Below, one piece after another: positions 1-5,257 of a stretch of DNA of 23,960 nt. This DNA is from a virus: the IMG/VR virus record IMGVR_UViG_3300031963_000923, positions 1-23,960 of that record; one strand, given 5' to 3'. The position numbers and the translations under genes are program-made. The notes beneath the pieces are model-generated. The model was given only the letters and a program-made list of their open reading frames with translations. It ran no database searches and was not told the DNA's origin. Within the stretch, counting starts at the first letter, position 1. Each line of letters starts with the position of its first letter.

Positions 1-2
1 AC

Positions 3-371
3 CTCGGGGTTTTGGGTGAGGAACGGGAACGGATCTTGAACATGGCGCGGTGCATTGTCGCCCCCTCCCGCTATGTTGAGCCCTTTTGTGGCTCAGTGGT
101 GGAGGCGCAGTTGTGCGGCGTCCCGGCTATTACGTCCGACTTTGGCGCGTTTGCGGAAACCATTCAGCACGGCATCACAGGGTACCGGTGCAACACCATG
201 AGCCAGTTTGTGGCGGCTCTTGATAAAGTCGGGCGTCTTAACCGGCGGGCTATCCGCAAGCGAGCCGAGCGGCTGTGGGCGCTGCCGCGTGTGGGGCGGC
301 TGTACCATGATGCTTTTCAGGTCTGTGCGGAGCGGCTGGCAAACAAGGCATTTCCGGCGAGCGGCTGGTGA
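3..371 (+). CDS. Glycosyltransferase family 4-like protein, C-terminal part (5'-truncated by window edge)
   Basis: The reading frame is open to the left edge, so this is the last ~122 residues of a longer protein; the in-frame TTG at 12 is unlikely to be the true start. The segment LNMARCIVAPSRYVEPFCGS followed by VVEAQLCGVPAI and SDFGAFAETI matches the nucleotide-sugar-binding half of GT-B glycosyltransferases (Pfam Glycos_transf_1: A-P-S-x-x-x-EPF, then VxEA, then CGVPxI). The family transfers a sugar from an activated donor. In a phage this would act on virion protein, modified DNA or host surface glycan; the sequence does not say which. The tail after residue ~75 is basic and helical. It lies just upstream of the lysis genes. 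Family call is good, substrate unknown. Confidence 0.8.
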   Translation, partial: LGVLGEERERILNMARCIVAPSRYVEPFCGSVVEAQLCGVPAITSDFGAFAETIQHGITGYRCNTMSQFVAALDKVGRLNRRAIRKRAERLWALPRVGRLYHDAFQVCAERLANKAFPASGW

Positions 372-463
372 TCGGCGTATTGTGCGCGCGTGGTGTTTTC
401 CACAGATTTACTCCCGAGTGTGCATTGTGGAAACACGCCACCTGTCAACCTAGTGAGGGCCTC

Positions 464-694
464 ATGATGGCTGGAGATCCGACGATAACGCTCTCTCCGC
501 TCATGTTGACGGTGGGCACCATTGTGGCCTCAGTCGCAGCGGCATGGGGTGTGATGCAGGCCACACTGAAGCAGGTCACGCGCGAGATGCAAACCGTGCG
601 GCATGACCTCAAGAACTGGCAACAAGCGCAGCAAGGGGTGCTGATGGAGACCCTTGAACGGGTGGCGCGTATTGAAGGGAAGCTGGGCGTCTAG
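464..694 (+). CDS. Small one-TM protein with coiled-coil tail, likely lysis accessory
   Basis: 76 residues. An N-terminal hydrophobic segment (LSPLMLTVGTIVASVAAAWG, about residues 8-27) is followed by a charged, heptad-like helix to the C-terminus (QVTREMQTVRHDLKNWQ and ETLERVARIEGKLGV). ATG 464 is chosen because GAGGG lies 5-8 nt upstream; the frame stays open back to GTG 368, but that extension lacks a ribosome-binding site. The stop (TAG 692-694) shares a base with the next GTG. Its position directly before an endolysin and a holin-like gene suggests a lysis role (second holin, spanin-like or XhlA-like factor). I recognise no specific family, so the functional call is by context. Confidence 0.7.
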   Translation: MMAGDPTITLSPLMLTVGTIVASVAAAWGVMQATLKQVTREMQTVRHDLKNWQQAQQGVLMETLERVARIEGKLGV

Positions 695-1215
695 TGTCCC
701 CAGTCTTTGGCACAGTGCCGGTCGAGGTACGCGCGGTACGAGACCTGAGCGTGCTGGCCCCCAAGTTCCGGGCCGCACTGGAGCGCGGCATCGCGCGCCT
801 GATGGCTATGGGGTTCGACCCGGTGGTGGTGGAGACTCTGCGGACCCATGACCGGCAGGAGTACCTGTACGGCTTTGGGCGCGACTATGATGACGGCCGA
901 GGGCGGGTCACCTTCAGCCGGGACGCCGACGAAACATGGCACGGCTACGGACTAGCCGCTGATGTGATCCCGCGCAAGGACGGCTACACTGCCCCACGCT
1001 GGGTTTGGGATGCCTATGGCCGCGCGTGGCAAGCGGAGGGCCTTCGCTGGGGCGCAGACTGGGACCATGACGGCAGCACCAAGGACGAGACCTTTCTTGA
1101 TTTTCCTCATGTGCAGTGGGGGCCTCCAATGCGGCGGTCTCCCTCTCCGCGCGCGGCTCGACTCTTGGCAACTGGAGGCCCTCCCGCTGTGTGGCGTGAG
1201 GTTGGTGCGATCTAA
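694..1215 (+). CDS. M15-family peptidase endolysin (D-Ala-D-Ala / L-Ala-D-Glu carboxypeptidase type)
   Basis: 173 residues, GTG start overlapping the preceding stop (TAGTG). The zinc site of M15 peptidases is visible: WHGYGLAADVI supplies His83 and Asp90, and DFPHVQWG supplies His139. The family hallmark GLRWGADWDHDG (residues 116-127) lies between them, and TLRTHDRQEYLYGFGR (49-63) matches the conserved region upstream of the first zinc ligand. These enzymes cut peptide cross-links in peptidoglycan. There is no signal peptide, so release should depend on a holin, and candidate membrane proteins sit on both sides. The ~30 residues after the catalytic core are Arg/Pro-rich without a recognisable cell-wall-binding domain. 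Confidence 0.9.
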   Translation: MSPVFGTVPVEVRAVRDLSVLAPKFRAALERGIARLMAMGFDPVVVETLRTHDRQEYLYGFGRDYDDGRGRVTFSRDADETWHGYGLAADVIPRKDGYTAPRWVWDAYGRAWQAEGLRWGADWDHDGSTKDETFLDFPHVQWGPPMRRSPSPRAARLLATGGPPAVWREVGAI

Positions 1216-1234
1216 CCTGAACTGGAGGTGATCG

Positions 1235-1549
1235 GTGGACACGCTCAAGCTCAAGCTGGTAGAGTACGGGTTCGCGCTTATTGTTGGCCCGCTGGCGGCA
1301 CTAACCGTGCAGGGGCTCAAGAGCTATCTGGTGTGGGTAGATGGCTTGTCGGTGTGGCAGAAGCGGGCCTTTGTCATGGTCACCGTTACGGTCTTTACCT
1401 TGCTGGGCCAAGTGGCTGGCATGGACTTTGGCATCAAGGACGGCGACCTGTCGGCTCTGATGGCGCTGGACGTGGAGATGGTCAAGGTCCTGCTGGCCAG
1501 CCTGTTTGCCATGGGCCTGCACGCCGTGAAAAAGATGCTGAAAAAGTAA
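1235..1549 (+). CDS. Holin-like small membrane protein (three predicted TM segments)
   Basis: 104 residues, GTG start with GGAGG at 1224-1228, 6 nt upstream. Three hydrophobic stretches are visible at about residues 10-27 (YGFALIVGPLAALTVQG), 44-63 (AFVMVTVTVFTLLGQVAG) and 80-98 (VEMVKVLLASLFAMGLHAV), and the protein ends in a basic tail (KKMLKK). This is the usual build of phage holins, which permeabilise the inner membrane and let the endolysin out. Direct adjacency to the M15 endolysin supports the role. No named holin family is assigned. It is the last gene before the hairpins and terminator at 1594-1729. Confidence 0.75.
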   Translation: MDTLKLKLVEYGFALIVGPLAALTVQGLKSYLVWVDGLSVWQKRAFVMVTVTVFTLLGQVAGMDFGIKDGDLSALMALDVEMVKVLLASLFAMGLHAVKKMLKK

Positions 1550-1593
1550 GGCCAAGGGCTTGCACACTTTCGCTACCGTGGTAGATTTGCTGT

Positions 1594-1645
1594 TGACTTG
1601 GGGACAGCTTCGCGTGATGCGCCACGCGCACCCGATGCCAAGTCA
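1594..1645 (+). other. Nested stem-loop downstream of the lysis genes
   Basis: TGACTTGG (1594-1601) pairs perfectly with CCAAGTCA (1638-1645). Inside it, CGCGTG (1611-1616) pairs with CACGCG (1623-1628). The two stems are separated by a symmetrical 9 + 9 nt internal loop, and the terminal loop has 6 nt. No U-tract follows, so it is not itself a terminator. It may be a 3'-UTR structure or a small structured RNA. A smaller hairpin ATTACG/CGTAAT (1665-1670 / 1681-1686) follows, then the terminator. Confidence 0.5.
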
Positions 1646-1695
1646 GACCGATCAGGTGCAGAGGATTACGTCTCTCCCGTCGTAATGCCTCGCAG

Positions 1696-1729
1696 AAAGC
1701 TCCGGTGCGAACCGGGGCTTTTCTGTTTT
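1696..1729 (+). terminator. Intrinsic terminator closing the lysis operon
   Basis: An 11-bp stem, AAAGCTCCGGT (1696-1706) with ACCGGGGCTTT (1711-1721), carries one G-T wobble and is capped by a GNRA-type GCGA loop. It is followed by TTTCTGTTTTG. This is the strongest terminator-like structure seen in the window. It lies between the holin-like gene and the first promoter of the early side. Confidence 0.85.
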
Positions 1730-1735
1730 GGTCCC

Positions 1736-1763
1736 TTGACCTGCAAGGCTGAAGGTGTAGACT
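1736..1763 (+). promoter_or_regulatory. Predicted sigma-70-type promoter after the terminator
   Basis: TTGACC (1736-1741), 16-bp spacer, TAGACT (1758-1763). Start of transcription is expected near 1770, exactly where the perfect inverted repeat GGTCGGG (1771-1777) / CCCGACC (1792-1798) begins. A hairpin at the transcript 5' end is the same arrangement found in the repeated promoters at 2137-6330, although the sequence differs. It would drive the ~450-nt untranslated stretch and possibly the genes from 2224. Confidence 0.55.
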
Positions 1764-1770
1764 AGGCACA

Positions 1771-1798
1771 GGTCGGGCCTCCCTTGCGTCTCCCGACC
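1771..1798 (+). other. Hairpin at expected 5' end of the 1736 promoter transcript
   Basis: GGTCGGG / CCCGACC form a 7-bp perfect stem with a 14-nt loop. It begins 7 nt after the -10 hexamer TAGACT, so it would sit at the 5' terminus of the RNA. Confidence 0.5.
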
Positions 1799-1983
1799 GG
1801 TTGTGACTGTCCCACAGCCAACCAATCCTGACGCTACCGGATGGTGAGTAGGTCAAGAATCTGGGCTCTGCCGCGCCTGCACCCCAGTCGGTCAGAAATC
1901 ACCAAGCCGCGTCACACGGTCGCATCACAAGACCGCAGGTAACTCCCGAGGGGGACCACGCATTAGCGGGCGTGGATCTGGAA

Positions 1984-2042
1984 GGGACCCCATTGTGAGC
2001 CGGACAGCCTACACGACGAGGACCGCACTGGTCCGGTGTCCC
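1984..2042 (+). other. Foldable segment, candidate structured RNA
   Basis: CCGGAC (2000-2005) pairs with GTCCGG (2031-2036), and GGGAC (1984-1988) pairs with GTCCC (2038-2042), giving a two-step stem. An alternative local hairpin, GGACC/GGTCC at about 2020-2034, competes with it. Mutually exclusive folds can indicate a switch but also arise by chance in GC-rich DNA. No riboswitch class is recognised. Confidence 0.3.
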
Positions 2043-2050
2043 GCACGACA

Positions 2051-2086
2051 GGTATGCGCTTCGCGCTTATGACCTGACCGGGAATG
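2051..2086 (+). repeat. Orphan copy of the small-gene leader (no gene attached)
   Basis: ATGACCTGACCGGGAATG matches the CCTGAcCGGGA core that precedes the small genes downstream. It is preceded by an imperfect stem, AGGTATGCGC with a CGC...AT...ACCT arm. The ATG at 2084 abuts the GGGA with no spacing and opens only nine codons. It looks like the remnant of a lost gene cassette. Confidence 0.4.
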
Positions 2087-2110
2087 GCCCCGCTGTGCCC
2101 TTTGCAAAGA

Positions 2111-2125
2111 TGAAGAACAAATAAT
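2111..2125 (+). repeat. 15-bp AT-rich direct repeat, copy 1
   Basis: TGAAGAACAAATAAT occurs here and identically at 5258-5272. Each copy lies upstream of one of the two promoters with a TTGCTA -35 (11 and 22 nt away). It may be an UP-type element or a binding site. The reading MKNK-stop within it is too short to call a gene. Confidence 0.55.
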
Positions 2126-2136
2126 GAAACTGCCTC

Positions 2137-2165
2137 TTGCTATTGCATGGGACTCTTGCCATTAT
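2137..2165 (+). promoter_or_regulatory. Reiterated small-gene promoter, copy 1
   Basis: TTGCTA (2137-2142), 17-bp spacer ending CTCTTGC, CATTAT (2160-2165); TGC before the -10 makes it an extended -10 promoter. It is the first of six promoters sharing spacing and the CTTGCCATTAT core. It should drive the genes at 2224 and 2582. Confidence 0.75.
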
Positions 2166-2169
2166 ACTG

Positions 2170-2223
2170 GTGTGCGGCGGCAATGAGGCAGCCACACAGC
2201 AACCTGACCGGGAGATTAGAACC
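2170..2223 (+). promoter_or_regulatory. Leader copy 1: 5' hairpin plus ribosome-binding segment
   Basis: GTGT (2170-2173), a 2-nt bulge and GGC (2176-2178) pair with GCCACAC (2191-2197) across a 12-nt loop. AACCTGACCGGGAGATTAGAACC follows from 2201, with GGGAG as Shine-Dalgarno, then ATG 2224. The hairpin begins at the predicted transcription start. Confidence 0.65.
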
Positions 2224-2523
2224 ATGACTACTGCCGCGCCCCTCTTCATCCGCTCCGAGACCCCTACCATTCTTGCCATGGGTCTTGCCTCCAATATGCT
2301 CGGCCTATTGGTAAACGGTCCCAACTCTGTGATTCAAGAGATTGTTCGTGAGCGCCTGCTTGACAATAGCGGCGAGATGGCGCAGCTCCTGCACAATGAG
2401 CTGATGGCTGGTGATGCCACAGACACACAACGTACCGCTGTTATTGTGGCAAACTTTGTTCGCCATCTTTTGCAGACCACTGTGCGGGAGACTCAAGAAA
2501 AGATGGATTGCCGGGGCTTCTAA
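2224..2523 (+). CDS. Uncharacterised small early phage protein
   Basis: 99 residues, not recognised. ATG 2224 is fixed by the GGGAG of leader copy 1. The sequence is predicted mostly helical, with no cysteine clusters and no TM segment beyond a moderately hydrophobic stretch around ILAMGLASNMLGLLV (residues 15-29). The C-terminal half (TAVIVANFVRHLLQTTVRET) looks amphipathic. It is the first gene of the leader-bearing block and is followed after 58 nt by a gene with a promoterless copy of the same leader, so the two are probably co-transcribed. Confidence 0.75.
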   Translation: MTTAAPLFIRSETPTILAMGLASNMLGLLVNGPNSVIQEIVRERLLDNSGEMAQLLHNELMAGDATDTQRTAVIVANFVRHLLQTTVRETQEKMDCRGF

Positions 2524-2531
2524 CATTTCAC

Positions 2532-2581
2532 GGGGTCAGTCAACCGGCTGGCCCCAACCACCTGATCGGGAGAACAGGACC
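2532..2581 (+). promoter_or_regulatory. Leader copy 2: promoterless hairpin plus ribosome-binding segment
   Basis: GGGGTCAGTC (2532-2541) pairs with GGCTGGCCCC (2546-2555) over ten positions (two G-T wobbles) around the loop AACC. Then comes CACCTGATCGGGAGAACAGG and ATG 2582. No -35/-10 precedes it; the upstream stop codon is only 8 nt before the stem. The hairpin is therefore internal to a transcript here. Confidence 0.7.
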
Positions 2582-2932
2582 ATGCCGAACCGCACCTTCT
2601 ACGAGTGGGACGTAGAGACTTTTGTGGAATATGACGGCACCGATGATGAGGACATTATCGACCACAGCCACAGCGAGACCGTTGCCACCCTCTTGCCAAT
2701 AGTGGCGCACCCTGACTGTGCCGCGCCCGAGGGATATGAGCAGGGCACCGTCAAGGCTCGGCTAGTACTGGTGCGCGATGTGTTTGATGACGCCGAGATC
2801 CTTGTTCACCGCGCGTGGGCCTACGTCGATGATGGGGAGTTGCCTGCTGAGTTCGACGATGGTTGCAAGGTTCCGGTGCGGTTCCACCGTGAGCTGGAAT
2901 CAGCGCAAAAAAACTTTTGGATTCCCTCTTGA
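2582..2932 (+). CDS. Uncharacterised acidic phage protein, paralogue of the 3553 gene product
   Basis: 116 residues, ATG 2582 set by leader copy 2. Strongly acidic N-terminal half (VEYDGTDDEDIID). It aligns along its length with the first ~115 residues of the product at 3553: FYEWDVETFVEYDGTDDE against CYDWVSELVELHDDGVDE, and the C-terminal pattern YV-x4-LP-x2-F-x2-G-x3-VP-x6-E. Function unknown. The last codons (AAAAAAACTTTTGG at 2907-2920) double as an AT-rich element upstream of the next promoter, and the TGA stop lies inside that promoter's -35 hexamer. Confidence 0.75.
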   Translation: MPNRTFYEWDVETFVEYDGTDDEDIIDHSHSETVATLLPIVAHPDCAAPEGYEQGTVKARLVLVRDVFDDAEILVHRAWAYVDDGELPAEFDDGCKVPVRFHRELESAQKNFWIPS

Positions 2933-2957
2933 CATATCCTGCCCCTCTTGCCATTAT
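2929..2957 (+). promoter_or_regulatory. Reiterated small-gene promoter, copy 2
   Basis: TTGACA (2929-2934, perfect consensus), 17-bp spacer ending CTCTTGC, CATTAT (2952-2957), extended -10 TGC. The TGA of the upstream gene (2930-2932) is inside the -35. AAAAAAACTTTTGG at 2907-2920, 8 nt upstream of the -35, recurs at the same distance from the 5295 promoter. Confidence 0.85.
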
Positions 2958-2963
2958 TCTGGT

Positions 2964-3013
2964 GTCCGGCAGCACTGAGGTTGCCGACCTAACCTGATCG
3001 GGAGAACAGGACC
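2964..3013 (+). promoter_or_regulatory. Leader copy 3: 5' hairpin plus ribosome-binding segment
   Basis: GTC-c-GGC (2964-2970, bulged C) pairs with GCCGAC (2983-2988) across a 12-nt loop, starting 7 nt after the -10. AACCTGATCGGGAGAACAGG and ATG 3014 follow. Confidence 0.7.
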
Positions 3014-3220
3014 ATGTACAAGTTCCGCGTTGTTGAGCAGCACAAGTTCCTCACCGGCCACATGGCTGGCATGACAATAAAGAGCGAGTTTCCGATCTGC
3101 TCTCTCAGCGACTACAACGTGGAGAAGGAGGTCGGCAAGGTCTGGAGGTCCCTGTTCAGCAGTACGATGGGGCGGTTTGACAAGTACGAAGTGGTCAGCG
3201 CGCGGATCGTGAAACTCTGA
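3014..3220 (+). CDS. Uncharacterised small early phage protein
   Basis: 68 residues, not recognised; ATG 3014 set by leader copy 3. Mixed alpha/beta-looking, slightly basic, with VEKEVGKVWRSLFSS in the middle and a strand-like end (YEVVSARIVKL). No metal-binding pattern or membrane segment. The next gene has a promoterless leader 6 nt beyond this stop, so the two probably form one transcript. Confidence 0.75.
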   Translation: MYKFRVVEQHKFLTGHMAGMTIKSEFPICSLSDYNVEKEVGKVWRSLFSSTMGRFDKYEVVSARIVKL

Positions 3221-3226
3221 ACCATA

Positions 3227-3283
3227 GCCCGGGGCCAGCCGGATTGCTGGCCCCGGGCATCACCTGAACGGGAGAACAGGGCA
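3227..3283 (+). promoter_or_regulatory. Leader copy 4: promoterless perfect 13-bp hairpin plus ribosome-binding segment
   Basis: GCCCGGGGCCAGC (3227-3239) pairs with GCTGGCCCCGGGC (3246-3258) with no mismatch around a 6-nt loop, followed by CACCTGAACGGGAGAACAGG and ATG 3284. No promoter precedes and no U-tract follows, which argues against both initiation and intrinsic termination here. An RNA-processing or stability element is the likelier reading. Confidence 0.75.
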
Positions 3284-3475
3284 ATGTCAAAGGAAATCAA
3301 CTACAAGGTCGGCGAGCAGGTTTGGATTGTTGGCTACTACGACCGGCCCTCGCGGATGTGGTGGGCCTTCTACCGGGACGCCGAAGGCAACCAGATCGGG
3401 GACGCATGGTTTGATCCCTGCCGCGACATTCTGCTGCTGATCCGCCCCGACGTCCCGGCATTGGTTGCCTCTTGA
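3284..3475 (+). CDS. Uncharacterised small aromatic-rich phage protein
   Basis: 63 residues, not recognised. Unusually aromatic (WIVGYYDRPSRMWWAFYRD), beta-rich in appearance; QVWIVGYY and AFYRDAEGNQIGDAWF resemble a compact SH3-like or barrel fold, which is a guess. Ends VAS-stop with the TGA (3473-3475) inside the next promoter's -35. Start set by GGGAG in leader copy 4. Confidence 0.7.
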   Translation: MSKEINYKVGEQVWIVGYYDRPSRMWWAFYRDAEGNQIGDAWFDPCRDILLLIRPDVPALVAS

Positions 3476-3500
3476 CATAGCTCGCACCTCTTGCCATTAT
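3472..3500 (+). promoter_or_regulatory. Reiterated small-gene promoter, copy 3
   Basis: TTGACA (3472-3477), 17-bp spacer ending CTCTTGC, CATTAT (3495-3500). The stop codon of the preceding gene is within the -35. It should drive the genes at 3553, 4146 and 4515. Confidence 0.85.
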
Positions 3501-3503
3501 TGT

Positions 3504-3552
3504 GGTGTCAGCGCCTCTGCTGGCACCATCACCTGAACGGGAGAACAGACCA
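3504..3552 (+). promoter_or_regulatory. Leader copy 5: 5' hairpin plus ribosome-binding segment
   Basis: GGTGTCAGC (3504-3512) pairs with GCTGGCACC (3519-3527), 9 positions with one G-T wobble, loop of 6 nt. CACCTGAACGGGAGAACAG follows, then ATG 3553. Confidence 0.75.
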
Positions 3553-4143
3553 ATGGCGCGTGAGATTTGCTACGACTGGGTGAGTGAGCTGGTAGAGCTG
3601 CACGATGACGGTGTTGATGAGACGCTAGAGCAAGAGTACGCAGCCACCTACGCACAGGCCCGCCAGTCAGCCCGAGCCACGATTGAGCGCGAAGGAAGCC
3701 AACACCCTGACCTGATGTTTGAGGATTTCGTTGGGTTGGTCCGCTACATCATCGTTGATGGGCAGGTGCAGGAGACCGAGAGCGTGTATGTGCAACAGGA
3801 CAACCGGCTGCCTCACACCTTCTTGTCAGGTGCCGCCGTGCCGCTCAAGTATCGCAAAGAGGTGGACACCTTCCACCGCCGCGTAGACTGGGACCGGTAC
3901 GAGGCGGAAACCTCAGTTGACCGGTTAGTCACTGAGTACGATCAGGCGCGCCAGCAGGTAGACACCAGCCGCCAGCTTGCGAACTGGGCTGGCAATCAGC
4001 GGCGGGGTGGCTACGAGGAGCGCGAATACTTCTACGATATGGGGCAAGCGCACCGCGCCGAGATGCAGCGTGCCGAGGACCGCATGGCCGCGATTGGGCT
4101 GCGGCTAGATGCGCTGATGCAACGTCACGCTGAGGAGGCGTAA
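3553..4143 (+). CDS. Uncharacterised phage protein with coiled-coil C-terminus, paralogue of the 2582 product
   Basis: 196 residues, ATG 3553 set by leader copy 5. Residues 1-~115 are related to the whole of the 2582 product (see there). Residues ~120-196 are an added charged helical region (DRLVTEYDQARQQVDTSRQL, later AEMQRAEDRMAAIGLRLDALMQ) predicted to form coiled coil. No catalytic motif is visible. The next gene starts 2 nt after its stop, and GAGGAGG inside its own 3' end provides that gene's ribosome-binding site. Confidence 0.75.
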   Translation: MAREICYDWVSELVELHDDGVDETLEQEYAATYAQARQSARATIEREGSQHPDLMFEDFVGLVRYIIVDGQVQETESVYVQQDNRLPHTFLSGAAVPLKYRKEVDTFHRRVDWDRYEAETSVDRLVTEYDQARQQVDTSRQLANWAGNQRRGGYEEREYFYDMGQAHRAEMQRAEDRMAAIGLRLDALMQRHAEEA

Positions 4144-4145
4144 GG

Positions 4146-4481
4146 ATGACGACCAAGTACGTGAAGTGGCTGCGCGCGACTGAGGAAACCATCCGCGCAG
4201 ATTGTCAGGAGGCGCAGGCGTTGCTGGAAAGTGTCCGCCGACTCAAAGCGGGATGGCTGGGACCCGCCGAGCTGGGCGCGGATGGGATGCCGCTGGACCG
4301 TGAGGCGGCACGGGCGAATGCGGTGCATAGAGCATGGCAGGCAGTGATCGCGGCGGAGCTGGATGCGGAGGCGCTCTGCCGGTCCTACCGGGCGATTCTG
4401 TCGCGTCTAGATCGTGGCGAGAGGCCCTTTCTATTGGATGACGACTCTATATATTCCAACCTGCCGGTCGGGCCTATCTGA
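4146..4481 (+). CDS. Uncharacterised helical phage protein
   Basis: 111 residues, not recognised; ATG 4146 preceded by GAGGAGG. The sequence is highly alpha-helical and Ala/Arg/Glu-rich up to residue ~95 (QEAQALLESVRRLKAGW, AWQAVIAAELDAEALCRSYR), with a flexible acidic end (LLDDDSIYSNLP). Translationally coupled to the preceding gene and 33 nt upstream of the ERF gene, so an accessory recombination role is possible but only by position. Confidence 0.7.
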   Translation: MTTKYVKWLRATEETIRADCQEAQALLESVRRLKAGWLGPAELGADGMPLDREAARANAVHRAWQAVIAAELDAEALCRSYRAILSRLDRGERPFLLDDDSIYSNLPVGPI

Positions 4482-4497
4482 TCGGTCTATCAACCCC

Positions 4498-4514
4498 AAC
4501 GGGAGAACGGGAGA
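4498..4514 (+). promoter_or_regulatory. Partial leader copy 6 (ribosome-binding segment only)
   Basis: AACGGGAGAACGGGAGA directly before ATG 4515 repeats the CGGGAGA core twice. It keeps the Shine-Dalgarno part of the leader but has no hairpin and no promoter. Confidence 0.5.
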
Positions 4515-5255
4515 ATGAAAACCAGCAATAGCATCGGGGCACTGGCCCCGGCCCTCGTCGCCGCCGCCGCCGAGCTTGCGCCAGTGGCAAAGGACGCGGT
4601 GAACCCGGCGTTCCGGAACCGGTACGCCACGTTGGACGCCATCATGGAACAGGTGCGCCCAGTCCTTGCGCGGCACGGGCTGGCGGTCATGCAGACAGGA
4701 TCTACGCCGGAAACAGTGGACGGGCGGCTCATGGCGGTCGGGGTCGAGACGATGCTTCTGCACAAGTCGGGCGAATGGATCGCCAGCAGTGTCACCCTCC
4801 CGGTTGAGAAGCTGACCGCGCAGGGTGCCGGAAGCGCCCTCAGCTACGGGCGGCGTTATGGCCTTTCTGCCATCCTCGGGCTCACGGCGGAAGATGATGA
4901 CGGGCAAGACGCCTCCGCGCGCCCGGTGGCTATTCAGGCCCCCAACAGCGCACCGGCGGCAGTGGAGCCCGGGCAGCGCCTCTATTCCAACGTCCCAGAC
5001 ACCCCGCGCGCCAAGCCATTCAGCGGGGACGTGAACGAGGCGATGAGCTGGAAGTTGCCGTTCAAGAAGTCCAAGTTCTACAACGTGGCGTTGCAGGACA
5101 TTCCCGAGAACGAACTGGAAAAGCTGCTAGAGTTCGTGCGCCGGGACCCTGAGAAGTTCAAGGACATTATCGCGCGGGTCGAGACCGTGCTGGAGGCATG
5201 GACCGGCATGGCCGCGAACGCCGAGGCTGAGGAGCGGGACGACCTGCCCTTCTAA
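4515..5255 (+). CDS. ERF-family single-strand DNA annealing protein
   Basis: 246 residues. The ERF signature is clear: NPAFRNRYATLDAIMEQVRP (30-49), HGLAVMQ (54-60), LLHKSGEWIASSVTLPVEK (81-99) and the hallmark GSALSYGRRYGLSAILGLTA-EDDDGQDA (106-133). ERF proteins anneal complementary single strands during phage recombination and genome circularisation or repair. Residues ~140-180 are a Pro/Ala-rich linker. A separate helical C-terminal domain follows (KFYNVALQDIPENELEKLLE onward). The protein ends EERDDLPF, which resembles the C-terminal tip of bacterial SSB proteins (DDDIPF). It is third in the unit driven from 3472. Confidence 0.92.
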   Translation: MKTSNSIGALAPALVAAAAELAPVAKDAVNPAFRNRYATLDAIMEQVRPVLARHGLAVMQTGSTPETVDGRLMAVGVETMLLHKSGEWIASSVTLPVEKLTAQGAGSALSYGRRYGLSAILGLTAEDDDGQDASARPVAIQAPNSAPAAVEPGQRLYSNVPDTPRAKPFSGDVNEAMSWKLPFKKSKFYNVALQDIPENELEKLLEFVRRDPEKFKDIIARVETVLEAWTGMAANAEAEERDDLPF

Positions 5256-5257
5256 TG

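Larger units (their letters stand above)
1550..2136. other. ~590-nt region without a convincing protein gene
   Basis: No ORF with a good ribosome-binding site was found on either strand. The best forward candidates are a 33-codon frame from ATG 1841 (basic, no Shine-Dalgarno) and a 25-codon frame from GTG 1995. The stretch holds several inverted repeats (listed separately), an intrinsic terminator, a promoter, a foldable 1984-2042 segment and an orphan leader copy at 2051-2086. It separates the lysis genes from the early-gene block, so it is a transcriptional boundary and could also encode a structured RNA or a replication origin; neither is demonstrated. An additional 6-bp hairpin is CCACGC/GCGTGG at 1956-1975. 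Confidence 0.6.

Noticed and set aside
368-463. Longer version of the one-TM lysis protein from GTG 368
   Set aside because: There is no ribosome-binding site at 368, and the added residues lack the features of the core protein, while ATG 464 has GAGGG at good spacing.
1841-1945. 33-codon ORF from ATG 1841
   Set aside because: It has no Shine-Dalgarno, an Arg-rich product without pattern, and lies inside a structured non-coding region.
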